Positions 53,853 through 64,000 of a DNA stretch of 64,000 bases are shown here, piece by piece (position 1 is the stretch's first letter; each line of letters starts with the position of its first letter). The position numbers were made by a program, and so were the translations under genes. Below the pieces are notes generated by a model, which saw only the letters and a list, made by a program, of their open reading frames with translations, made no database searches and was not told the origin of the DNA. This DNA is from Pristionchus mayeri (Eukaryota; Nematoda; Chromadorea; Rhabditida; Neodiplogasteridae). The DNA is taken from NCBI GenBank assembly GCA_036245805.1, contig BTRK01000001.1:18917087-18981086 (forward strand), read 5' to 3'.

Positions 53853-56319
53853 TTACATCCTGATCATAACATGCCGATCGACGAAGTAGTTCTTCCACTT
53901 CTCGAGAGATTCTCTACTTTCATATCTATGCAAGACAAACATTCCAAATCTACGGTCGACCAAATTATTGCGAAACGGAAATGTCGAGATTCTAATATTT
54001 CCATCGTGGAAGAACAATACACGGGGAAGGGAAGTAGATTCGTACACCTTAAAAGGCAAATTCAACGATTGAGAAAATGAAGGAAAAACCTCGATGTCTT
54101 CGCTGTTTGAGACGATTGTTCCATTTCTGGCTGCAATTCCGATAAGACGGAAGAACGAGATACACTTATCGGTCTCCATGAAATCGCATTTGAAGGAACG
54201 AAGCTTCACTTCGGTCAACTTCATGTTCTAAAAATAATTATCAGACGCAACAAGAAGCGCAACGAATTGTCATGGTAAGCGGTAAAATTTATGAGATTTA
54301 TGAACACTTTCTGTGACTAACGTTTTAAACTGAGTAATCTTGAAAAGTATGATTGATGTCCCCTTCAAATTCACCTGGTACACTTGATGTACAGCCTCTG
54401 GAGTGATATTCAGAAGAAGAGGAATATCGATATTCTTGCAAAGTTTGGCCATATCGAGCAGAAAAGAGTCCACCAAAATTCTCCCTCCTTAGATCGTCAT
54501 TCTTAAAAATCAGAATTATTAATAAATCAGAATTATGAAAGAAAGTTCACTTAGAAATACCTCGAAATTGAGAATAAGATGTTCCGTGTCGAACTCCTTG
54601 AAGAGATTGTAGACCTCACGATGCAATTCGGTCGTTCCACCCAGCTTAAACATAGTACCAATAATATATTAAGAGTAAATAATAAATAATTTAGAGGAAT
54701 ATTATTAACAGTTACTCTGATATTGAGTTCTCCGATACAGGTGTTACGCCCAATTTTTCTAATGCACTCGGAAGAGAAAGGGAGAATGGATCTCTACAAA
54801 AGAATCTAATTAAAATATTATAATAATGATATCATTTATTTCATTTAAAAGATATCAATGCATAATGTATCATACTAACCTCGGTTATATCCAATTTCTT
54901 CATGTAAAACTTGGACACCGCCTCAATTTCATTCAATCTCTTGTTCACTCTGATTCTCAGACGATCCAAAATAGAAAGAAAAGAGAGGATATTGGAGATG
55001 AGCTCATTGGGAAGAGCGAGGAGTGGGAACTGAATGGAAAATAATAATGAGAAAACGATTTATCACGGATCTCCGCTAAAAATGCAGCAAAATGAGACCC
55101 TTTTGCGACAGAAAAAAATTTGTTATCGTGGATTTCGATGAAGATGTTAAGACTAGGCAACGTGAGGCCGAGGACAACGCCAATCTGCTTCGTTTGTCGA
55201 AATTTGCATGTTTACGGGCAGTAGTGACCTACTGCTTAAAATGGCCGTATCTCGGTCAATTTTTGACCCACAGCGAGCGAATTTTTTCCAATCTGTGCGT
55301 TATGAAATTGTCTACACGCTGGTTAGCTTATAGCACGATGAAAAGTTTCATCTTCCTACAGTAATCATGAGAAAACACTTTAAATTTTAAATTTCACAAA
55401 ACTTTTCTCTTTACAACACGATTTTTATTGGACATTCGGATTCCCCATACTCGATTTGAGGTTCCTGTATTTTTCATTTGTCTTGGATCCTGCTTCTACA
55501 TACTACTACTCAGTAAGCAGAACCCGAACTTGGTTGGTTTTTTTGATAAAAATACATTTCGGTGTGTCTCTCCCTTCCGAATTATGCAAATCAGCAAAGT
55601 AAGACCAGTTTTGGAAAGCTAACGAAAAAATCTACAAATATGACTCAGTGGTCCAAGACTTCAAAGTGGACCGTTTTTGAGTTATCATTCGGAAGGGAGA
55701 GACACACCAAAATGTATTTTTATTTAAAAATCAACCAAGTTCGAGTTCTGCCTACTGAGTAGTAGTATGTAGAAGCAGGATCCAAGACAAATGTAAAATA
55801 CGTCTACCTCAAATCGAGTATGGGGAATCCGAATCTCCAATAAAAATCGTGTTGTAAAGAGAAAAGTTTTGTGAAATTTAAAATTTAAAGTGTATTTTCA
55901 TGATTACTGTAGGAAGATAAAACTTTTCATCTTGTTGTAAGCTAACCAGCGTGTAGACAATTTCATTACGCACAGATTGGAAAAAATTCGCTCGCTGTAG
56001 GTCAAAAATTGACCGAAATACGGCCATTTTAAGCAGTAGGTCACTACTGCCCGTAAACATGCAAATTTCGCTAAATGAAGCGGATTGGCGTTGTCCTGGC
56101 CCTCACGTTGCCTATTCTCAACATATTCACCGAAATCCACGATCAAAAATTTTTTTCTGTCGCATGGGTTCCTGCGATCTTACAGGAGATCTGTGTTAGC
56201 TAAATGATAACAAAATACAGTGATTTGGAAACATCATTGTTAAACTTGTAACTAACCGGTCCCTCTTCCAGCAAGAATTCGAACAACTCATTTATCTTCT
56301 CAACCTTTGTCGCCTTCAT
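53853..56319 (-). CDS. F-box protein 4
   Basis: The ATG at 56319 gives MKATKVEKINELFEFLLEEG, matching the starts of genes 2 and 3. The F-box exon (about 55030-54884) reads FPLLALPNELISNILSFLSI, then RIRVNKRLNEIEAVSKFYMK. Later blocks: SILPFSSECIRKIGRNTCIG, LGGTTELHREVYNLFKEFD, NDDLRREILVDSFLLDMAKL, MKLTEVKLRSFKCDF..EDIEV, and VYESTSLPRVLFFHDGN to a stop at 53853. A fold-back element occupies the first intron. An exon-like stretch at 57956-58057 could be an earlier first exon, but its join would shift frame. Confidence 0.75.
55098..56166. mobile_element. 1.07-kb fold-back element
   Basis: GCGACAGAAAAAAATTTGTT near 55104 is inverted at about 56140-56160. The arms pair nearly end to end (GCCAATCTGCTTCGTTTGTC, CAGTAGTGACCTACTGCTTA) around a loop of about 50 bp near 55640. 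Mirrored open frames at 55092-55364 and 55904-56146 are by-products. It lies in the first intron of F-box gene 4. Confidence 0.9.
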
Positions 56320-56483
56320 TGCTCTCTCCTTGAATTCACTCTTCTTTCTCCAAATGTACTGGCGATAAACTGAAATTATTAGAAATTTTCAAGATAAAAA
56401 CATTTTTAAGGGGTTAGAACAATAAATACATTTGAAACAAGTAAAACCTATTTATTCTTCATCAAGCATAAACTTCACCAGCC

Positions 56484-56563
56484 TATAGTATATAAACAAT
56501 CCAGTCTGCACCGCAAGAATCTTTGAAATAAAAAAATCCAGTATTATTTCTCAATCAACAATA
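56484..56563. repeat. Second copy of the 80-bp dispersed repeat
   Basis: Matches 47858-47937 with a few substitutions, about 165 bp upstream of the F-box gene 4 ATG. Confidence 0.85.
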
Positions 56564-56648
56564 CCACTTTTCGCTTCTATTCTTTAACTCGTCCTTATGC
56601 AATTCTGATTTTTAAAAAACCGATTTTAATATTACGATAACGTATGTA

Positions 56649-57918
56649 CAGGATGCGCCATAATTACCCGGACAAAATTCAACATTCTGTGGACCCGCTG
56701 CCCAATCGATGTGCGCGATCCCTATTGCACCATCATGACGAGTGGTCATTGTTCTCTCACTACTCAAGGTTTCATGTCAGTTAGTCAAGTATTCTAGTAA
56801 TGGCGACGTCTAGTCTCTTCAAAACCGCATTCACTACCTGTACAAGGACTATGTAACATTGCTCATCGGCTCGGCTTCCACAAGTCGGCTGCTTCCGATA
56901 CCGCTAATATGTACCGAAGGCTTGATACTGAACCCCGGTCGTCCGGACTGAGGGAAATCGGTCTCTGTTTCCACCACCAGGAACATAGAGCGCATCCGAA
57001 ATAGGTGAGTTTCGAAACCACATTCAAATGGTTTAGAATCTCTATAGCTCGAACACATTCGTTCGTGGTCTTCTCATGGCCCAGTTGACTATTCGCCATT
57101 ACACGCTCATTAAGTTGCACGGAATAGAGGAGCGTCAGATCAAGCTCCGCAGAGAAAGTTACCGTAAACTGTTGTTGCATAGTGCTAGGTCCGCACACTT
57201 TTGTACGTTGTCCAGCGATGCAAATGTCTTTACCGTCGAAGGCAAGCTGAATATCCAAAACAACAACATCACTGCCTCTGATCCTGAATAATCCAAAAAT
57301 AGTTGTAGAATCACTGGTTCTCCAACCATCCCCTTTACATCAGGTGTTGGGCTGAAATTTGCTCAACATGCAAGGTTCTACCCCTTTTTTGTCACTCCGG
57401 GCGCCAAGATCAATAAGGTTTATTACATGAAGCACATCCTCGGAGACCTGCTTCTACCCTGGGTTCATTGCCACTTCTATCTGAGCCACTAGACCTTTCA
57501 GTGAGATTCTGCCATCATTCACAGGAAAAAGTAGTGTCTGGACCCCCATGAACCGGTTTAATCACTCTGACGGATTGACCCCCGAACTCCCACGATCTCA
57601 ATCCCTCGACTTCAGTGTTTGGGGCTATGGTCGGCCAAGGCGCACTCTACCAAGAACTCGACACGAATTTCCCTCAAGATTACCCATCTCATAGCATGAA
57701 ACGAAATCGATGAAAATTTCTCGCGGGAATTGACATATGGATATGAGAAGAGACTCAAGGCCCGCGGCAATGCGAAATGAGGTCCCATTAAAATTAACTA
57801 GTATGTTATTATTGCCCAAATTGCCGACAATCTTTGCTCCGAACCAAATCGTTCAGGTCCCTTTCTAAAGCTGGCAATCTGATGAAAACAGTTGTTCGGG
57901 TAATTATGGCGCACCCTA
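56649..57918 (+). mobile_element. Decayed Tc1/mariner element
   Basis: TA-flanked ends AGGATGCGCCATAATTACCC and GGGTAATTATGGCGCACCCT lie 1.27 kb apart. On the plus strand, protein fragments include TEPRSSGLREIG near the N-terminal DNA-binding part and PRSQSLDFSVWG near 57590-57625, which matches the mariner SPDLNPLDFSVWG-type block. Stops and shifts show that it is dead. Confidence 0.85.
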
Positions 57919-57955
57919 TAAATGTAAAAATAAAAATATAATTCACAATTCATAC

Positions 57956-58057
57956 AGAATGCCGTCCCTCCTTCGCTCGCTGGCGCTTCTTCACTTCCTC
58001 GAGTCTCGACAAGAAATCGCTCTTAACGATTCTTCTTCGAGCCAGATACAGATTCAT
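57956..58057 (-). CDS. Exon-like stretch, possibly first exon of F-box gene 4
   Basis: The ATG at 58057 lies directly after cttcag, exactly as in F-box genes 2 and 3, and reads MNLYLARRRIVKSDFLSRLE, then EVKKRQRAKEG. The following intron would contain the mariner relic. The predicted join to the exon at 56369 does not keep frame, so it may have been orphaned. Confidence 0.35.
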
Positions 58058-58143
58058 CTGAAGAGATAACACTTTATAAGGATCAGATAATCTGATTTCT
58101 TATTGAGTGTATTAACTTAAGAAACCAGATTTAAACTACATCA

Positions 58144-58160
58144 GATATCAAAGCGGTTAA
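58144..58160 (-). promoter_or_regulatory. Shared upstream motif, copy 2
   Basis: GATATCAAAGCGGTTAA lies 87 bp upstream of the ATG at 58057. It is shorter than the copies at 48378 and 61382. Confidence 0.3.
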
Positions 58161-58463
58161 AAGACGCGACTGGTGAGAAGCGAGCTTACAGTTTTCAATA
58201 TGATTTATGCAACAACAAACAAAAATAATTGTATCTTCCGGAGCAAATCTGATATGATGGGTGCGATTGAAAGACCATCTTGGAATGTAAAACATCAATA
58301 GATTTGGGGAATGAATAAACAACGCTTCCTGTACAAGAAAAATTGTTTCAAAAACGATAGTGAAACCAAAATGGAATAACTCATCGAAAAATTAACGAGA
58401 ACGAATGTTAGCAAGATATCAGAATAGAAGGAATTAGATGGTCTAAAAGATAGAAAGGATTAG

Positions 58464-61248
58464 TCAATTTTCTCCGTTAGTCCCGACTGGCTCGATCTTC
58501 ATCTCCTTCTGTGCTGCAGGTACTGCAAATGAACCAAAAAATCCATGGATTTGCAAATCGAACCTCTATTAAAGAACTGTCATTTTTGGCTCTACAATCT
58601 AAAGTTGCTCGTCCATATTTACGAAACCGTTTCTCTTGAGGTCACAGTATAGTTAAGCATTTTGATGAATCACATAACACAAGCAAAACAATATAAAACC
58701 AAGAAGGGGATTTCCTAAGAGCATTACGATCCTCAAATTTACCTTATAAAGTAAAAATAATATGAAGGAAGTACCAGTAGTAGAAGGCAGCTGAGGCCAT
58801 GGCAGCAGACGAGCGATCTTTCGTTTCTGAAGGTTGATGACGAGAGTGTTGAGGTCGAAAGTTTCCGCCTGGAAAAAAGATGACCAAGATGGAAATGAAA
58901 ACCATTGTATGACTACCAAAATGCTAGTGAGATGAAAGCGAACTCACATTACGCAGATGGAAGTAAGTCAGAAGATGGGTATAGTACTCGGCAGCATTCG
59001 AGAATATGACCTTGCACCAAAAACAACTGGTCTTAAAAATATTCCCACTTAATTTGTGAAATATACATCTCAGGATTTTGATTTTAACAGCAATAAACAA
59101 TATTTCTGTCATATAATATGATTGTCGAACAATGGGTAAAAACCAACCTTCGCACTTCCAATCTGCTCATTGAGCTTGCGTATCGTATTCTCTCCGTGTC
59201 TTTTATCCGTGCCAGGCGTGAACAAATTCACTGCGACTACGAAGACGTCAGACCGCGTCATCTCGCATCCGTTTGCACTCTGTTGTTGTAGGAAATCAGC
59301 AAGATGAGCACCGGACGGGATACGATTCAGCGTAGCGGAACGAAGCTCCGGATCCTCCAGACTCATCGACGACCATCTGAATGTTTTGGTGATTTTATTG
59401 CAATTGGAAACTAAATTATTTCAGAAAAACTTACTTTTCCCGCTGGATTCGCACTTTTTCCATCTCCTCCTCGATTAGCCTAAAGTATAGAACAATTGTT
59501 GATAAGGTATGTGCAATGATATTTACAAAAATCTTGCACATATGCATATAGTTGTAATAGTAAGACTCACTTATCGATCCTCCATCTTCCCACCAACTTA
59601 ATGAGAACCTCGTTCGCTTCCGCGTAGTGTGCACATGCATTTACAGACTGAACAAAATAATTTTTTTTTAAATAGCAACGTGACGAGTAATTCGACAGTA
59701 GAGGGAATGTCATGTATTATCATGAGCAGTCTACTATTACATGAACAGATAATATTTAAAAATATACCTTGGAGAAGTGCTCAGGACTGGCAATGTGCAT
59801 GAATATATGGCGAGCAGTGAACATGCATTGATCGCAGAATGAGCAGAACTGATACTGTAATCATTCAACTTTTTGTGATGAATGCAAGTCCTTAGTACTT
59901 TTTCATTTAAAAGGGGCTGAAATCTGCTTCCGCGTCTATTTATAGACGTACATATACACCCGAATGAATAATTCCGATATAATTTGAAAGAAGAATAAAT
60001 GATATCATACTGGAAAATTCCGAAAAAGCGGTTCCTCCTCCACTTGTCGAACCAACTCTTTGAAAAATAGTTCTTTCTGCTCCATAGTCAAGCCAGTGAA
60101 ATAAACCTCTGCAATGTTTTAATAAGAACTAGAATAGAAAAGTGTATGATATTTAAGCGAGACTCTATAGTGAAAAATCCAAAAATATTAAGAAAATTGT
60201 GAAACTGGCTGATATTAGACATCGACATATGAAAGTAATTAAAAATATTTTACCCATTCCGAAGAGAGGCTTCAGCATAGAAGTAATCTTCACAGTGTCA
60301 CCATCTCGGAAGTACTCGCAGATGTACAGATACGATCTGGCCTGTTCAGCCATGGAACTATTCCTCACATTCAAGATATCAGCACAAGCAACACGGAGTG
60401 ACCGAATCTCCTGAGAAAAAGGGGAAAATATCTCCCATCAAATATCAGAGGTACAGAACAATAGCAGTGTAATGCCAAGGTGAAAAAACTGGAAGTACTA
60501 AACCTCTTGGATAGAGTGCAGTCTCTCCTCGCGTCTTCTTTTCTCTGCAGAGTCCAATGGAGGAATGAATGGAGTGCCGATTCCGTTGCAAGTAAGCAGC
60601 TCTTCTGGAAAGAATAGACATGTGTTGTATAGGAGACAATATCGATTTTCATCCGTAAAATATCATTTTTAGGGAACAAAATAGATGTTCACTAATTCAG
60701 CATTTATGTTGGACTCTGAAAAAACTTAAATAAACAAAAACTTACCAAGAGTGAACGATGGAGTGGAATTATCTGGCGAGCAACCAGCCTTCACGAACTG
60801 AAATATGAACAAACTAATAAAACTAAAAATTATCAATGAATTGTCATTCTCAATATTTTTCGTGTATCACGTTTCTTTATACTATACGTTGAGCTAAACA
60901 ATATTTAAAAGGGAAATATTCTATTAGCACTTGACATTATTGGAAAATATAGAAGAACAAAGATTTTTTGAGTAAAACTTATATGTAGGAAACATTCGCA
61001 AAAAATATGATGGACTCACATAGAAGACGCACGAGTTCTCGAACAATCTCTTCCTGTACCAATCCTGGACTTTGCGCTCAGTGAACGGACCTCTGCAGTT
61101 CATTTATTGAAAAATAATAAATCAATTTAAATAAATTACACAAATTTATCAGAAAATTGACACGTTCCATTAGCTATGTTATAACTCACTTTATTTCACT
61201 GATATGTTTGAAGAAGACTCTGGTGCTTGAAAGGGCTTTGGACTCCAT
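58464..61248 (-). CDS. C2H2 zinc-finger protein
   Basis: It runs from ATG at 61248 (MESKALSSTRVFFKHISEIK) to TGA at 58464-58466. Exons read GPFTERKVQDWYRKRLFENS, EELLTCNGIGTPFIPPLDSA, SSMAEQARSYLYICEYFRD, then two C2H2 fingers: FCSFCDQCMFTARHIFMH (C-x2-C-x12-H-x5-H) and SCFWCKVIFSNAAEYYTHLL. Between them lies WSSMSLEDPELRSATLNR. It ends AETFDLNTLVINLQKRK, KEMKIEPVG, with an MKIEP SUMO-like motif. The widely spaced fingers in AEYYTHLL context recur in the next gene. Likely nuclear (inference). The shared motif at 61382 lies upstream. Confidence 0.7.
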
Positions 61249-61381
61249 TCTAAAAGATTGATTCACATTAAAAAGAGAATAAGATCCTTTACTGTTCATA
61301 ATATTTCTGAAGACAACAAAACACTCTCAGTTAAATATTTTCAATAATTAAAATATCACGGAATGCGGCGCTTAGAGATGA

Positions 61382-61409
61382 GATATCAAAGCGATTGAGG
61401 AACGCTTTT
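61382..61409 (-). promoter_or_regulatory. Shared upstream motif, copy 3
   Basis: GATATCAAAGCGATTGAGGA plus ACGCTTTTC lies 134 bp upstream of the zinc-finger gene start. It is almost identical to 48378-48406. The rest of 61250-61746 shows no gene. Confidence 0.35.
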
Positions 61410-61746
61410 CATAACTATCGGATGTTCAATTTCATTCTCCTTTATCCAACATCAAATAACGACGATTGTAACAAAAACCTGGATAACAAAAAAAGATGTA
61501 TACTCGATCGGTATACCAGTGGGGAATACGCGACGGATTTGATAATTGGAAGGTTAATCATGTTTGAGAGAGAAAAATAGTATTCTTTGGATGTCCGATT
61601 GGAGACCAAAGTGGAAAAAGGAGTTTAAAGAACGATGGATTAAAACATAAAAGGCAACATGAATTATTTAAACTCAACAAAATGAGAATAACCCATGAGA
61701 AAGAACGAGTGATTCTCGATGAATATTAGGCAAATGCTGCGCATTC

Positions 61747-63755
61747 TCAGCAATCGAATATTTCATCAGAAAATTGGCTGAATAGACGCTCTATAAGCAG
61801 CAGTAGACCCTTCCGCACTTCAGTAGTACCTGAAAATGAAAGGATTTAACATTTTAAGTTTACAGAAATAGAAGAGAATAGTGGAACCAACAAAATATAA
61901 ATTAGAACATGCAAAGAATTTGACCAATTAGCGGCTTGAGAATTAGCTGCGAAAATATGTTTTCGCAGCTTATTCTCCAGTTTACTTTCAAAAAGGAAGC
62001 GATCATGAATACGATGCAAAATAAATGTCAGGCATATAAATGACGGATGGTATGATGGAACTACCTGGGAAGGGGCTCTTTGGGCCATGGCTGCAGACGA
62101 GCCATGTGTCGTTTCTCAACGTTAACGACAAGTGTGTCGTGGTCGAAGGTTTCTGCCTGAAAAAAATGAAAGTGCAAAATATTATTTATTGAGTGATGTG
62201 TTTAATCATAGAAACGCAACCTAATCATAGAAGAGCTGTAAGAACATAAGAGTGCTTCAGTCTAACAATCTTCCCCGATAAGCATAAAGAGCATCCCCAT
62301 ATTTAAACGACTGATTCGTGTCTCGGAATTGTTTTGTGTTTGGGGATGGAAACCCCTTCAGAGTTGTGATTTAGCAGTTAAATTTCAACTATGATTATCA
62401 TAAACAATTACAGTCGCGCCCATAAGTGATATTGGGGTATGATGCAATAGCCTAGTCATTGCGTAGTGATGACGCAATTAAAACACTTTTTCAAACATCC
62501 ATTATTCCTATTTAGATTTTTTCCTGCTGGCCAAACTTTCTGAGGTTGGAGTCATGACAGAGGCCTACCCAGAATAAATTTTTGAAAGTGCTGCGCAGTC
62601 GCACATTGGCTGCAGCTGTGCTGCAAAAACAGGGTCCGAAATTCAGATCTCGGCTTCTAGACTAGTTAGAGACTCGTTCAAAGCGTCAAAATGATCGTGA
62701 TCATGAGTCCAGATGATCCTGAGAATATGAAAACAATATCTCGAAATTTGCAATCAGGCATGAAAAAATCACTTTTTTGCATGACTATTTTTTGGCAAAT
62801 CATAACTTTGTGGGAAATGTAGGTAAAAATCTGGTTTTTGTATAGGAATGTTCAAAACGTATTGAAGGACTGTTTCCCCTCTTTTTAGAGCGATTGGATA
62901 TCTTTTCTATCCGCGGCGTGCGTTTTTCGGAGGTATACTAGGGTCGGGAAACACCCTGTTTGGGCACTCTCGTCGTCTATACTCTCTCGCCCATAGTGGT
63001 AATAATGCCGTTTTGAAAAAAAACATTTTGATTGCGTCATCACTACACAATGACTAGGCTATTGCATCATACCCCAATATCAAAATGAAAAATCTCCGAT
63101 GAATTCGGTGCATAACGTCCTAGCCTCAGAATGATATATTTCTTGAGCAAAAAGTTCAAACCCATTCCAAAAGTGTCCGGTGACTTATGGGCGCGACTGT
63201 ATATGGTAGGTAGCATATTTTAAATTTTCCAAGTTCCGTAAATATTTTATAAAAAATAGTTAAAGCTCACATTATTCAGATGGAAGAAAGTGAGGAGATG
63301 GGTATAATATTCGGCAGCATCACCGAAGATCATCGAACACGAGATGCAAAGAACCTGGAATTTCGAATGAATGATGATACCAACTTTGCATGCACAAAAT
63401 AGCTTTTTTACAGGAAGTTGTCAGTTGTAATATATATCTATCCTGCCAATATTATAAGGTTCTATAACAATTCTATGTGAATATATCATACACGAAATTA
63501 AAATATAGTTGTTCTGTGTATAAACATGTCCTGGTACCCATTCCATTCACGAACCTTTGAATCATCAATCCCCTCGTTCAGTCTTTGCATCAGATTTCGA
63601 CTTCGTTTTTCAAGCTCCTCGATCCACATATCGGCGATTTCGGCTCTCGGTGTATTTTTACACATTTCCATGAATTCATCGAATCCAAACAACTGCTGAG
63701 TAGGGTCTCCGCCAGGAAAAAGATCCGGATCATCCAAACTCATACATGACCATCT
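61747..63755 (-). CDS. C2H2 zinc-finger protein, paralogue, 5' end outside window
   Basis: Three exons match the C-terminal part of the preceding gene in the same order: 63755-63557 (WSCMSLDDPDLFPGG...RSRNLMQRLNEG), about 63357-63272 (LCISCSMIFGDAAEYYTHLL, C-x2-C-x12-H-x5-H) and about 62158-62068 (AETFDHDTLVVNVEKRHMAR). A final exon from about 61831 ends with a stop at 61747-61749. It differs completely from its paralogue's tail. A MITE sits in the intron at 62411. The upstream exons lie beyond the window. From 63756 to 64000 only intron-like DNA is seen. Confidence 0.6.
62411..63200. mobile_element. 790-bp MITE with double inverted ends
   Basis: CAGTCGCGCCCATAAGT at the left and ACTTATGGGCGCGACTG at the right are flanked by TA on both sides (62409-62410, 63201-63202). 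Inside, a second inverted pair (GGGGTATGATGCAATAGCCT near 62434 and its inverse near 63056) surrounds the core. It has no coding frame. Mariner-like target choice is inferred from TA. Confidence 0.88.
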
Positions 63756-64000
63756 GAACATATGAGAGGAATCGCGAGAGAATCGAGCACCAGGCGGGGG
63801 TCATTGGAAAAATAAAATCGATAATTTTAAAAATTCTGCAAAATTTACCAAAAGTAATACGAACTAAGTTCTTTCAAACTTCGTTGGCCGATTATTTTTA
63901 AAAATTTTATTTTTCGAGTTCTTGCGTCTCGAATTTGACGTCATTCACTAAAATTAGTGAAGTACACCTCACAAAAATGATCATATCTTGCTTCAAAATT

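Noticed and set aside
55092..56146. Mirrored open frames inside the 55-56 kb fold-back
   Set aside because: Same reason: the inverted repeat makes the same frame on both strands, with no gene structure around it.

Overview
The window looks like nuclear DNA of a nematode, probably a free-living diplogastrid such as Pristionchus or a relative (inference). The sequence is AT-rich. Genes are split into many small exons, often phase 0, by short introns. Gene content is typical of fast-evolving nematode families: four F-box genes, a MATH-BTB gene, THAP-type zinc-finger genes and C2H2 genes. Mariner-like elements and fold-back repeats are very dense. There are no bacterial or viral features.

Region 1 (1-6.2 kb): possible exons at the edge, a TA microsatellite, three tandem copies of a tRNA-like (SINE-like) unit with a 273-bp period, a nest of inverted-repeat elements, and an 11-exon plus-strand gene (4555-6188) with a cold-shock-like N-terminus, a KETEE/KETDE repeat and a Cys/His-rich C-terminus.

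Region 2 (6.9-18.7 kb): a giant nearly perfect palindrome centred at 13189.5 with an 8-bp spacer. Each arm holds the zinc-finger half of one gene, a 1.3-kb fold-back element and a two-exon fragment of another gene found at 37 kb. The gene's 5' exons occur only to the right, up to 24.8 kb. They are interrupted by a 2.8-kb fold-back element and a mariner-like MITE.

Region 3 (25-40 kb): a mariner relic, then minus-strand genes: an F-box gene, a tiny ORF, a MATH-BTB-BTB gene, a THAP gene whose 3' end overlaps a small secreted-peptide ORF on the plus strand, and a glycine-zipper protein gene carrying two intronic MITEs.

Region 4 (40-46 kb): a THAP-like gene rich in SUMO-consensus-like motifs, split by a 3-kb GC-rich non-LTR retrotransposon. 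A partial tandem duplicate follows.

Region 5 (46-64 kb): three tandem F-box genes. One hosts a 3-kb TIR transposon that contains a fold-back element, itself hit by a truncated LINE. Then come a mariner relic and two tandem C2H2 genes, the second running off the window edge.

The gene set links substrate adaptors of Cullin-1 (F-box) and Cullin-3 (BTB) ubiquitin ligases with DNA-binding zinc-finger/THAP families. This is the kind of accessory, rapidly duplicating cluster known from nematode genomes. All exon models were read by eye from splice sites and reading frame and are not supported by transcripts. Alignments were also made by eye, so identity statements are approximate.
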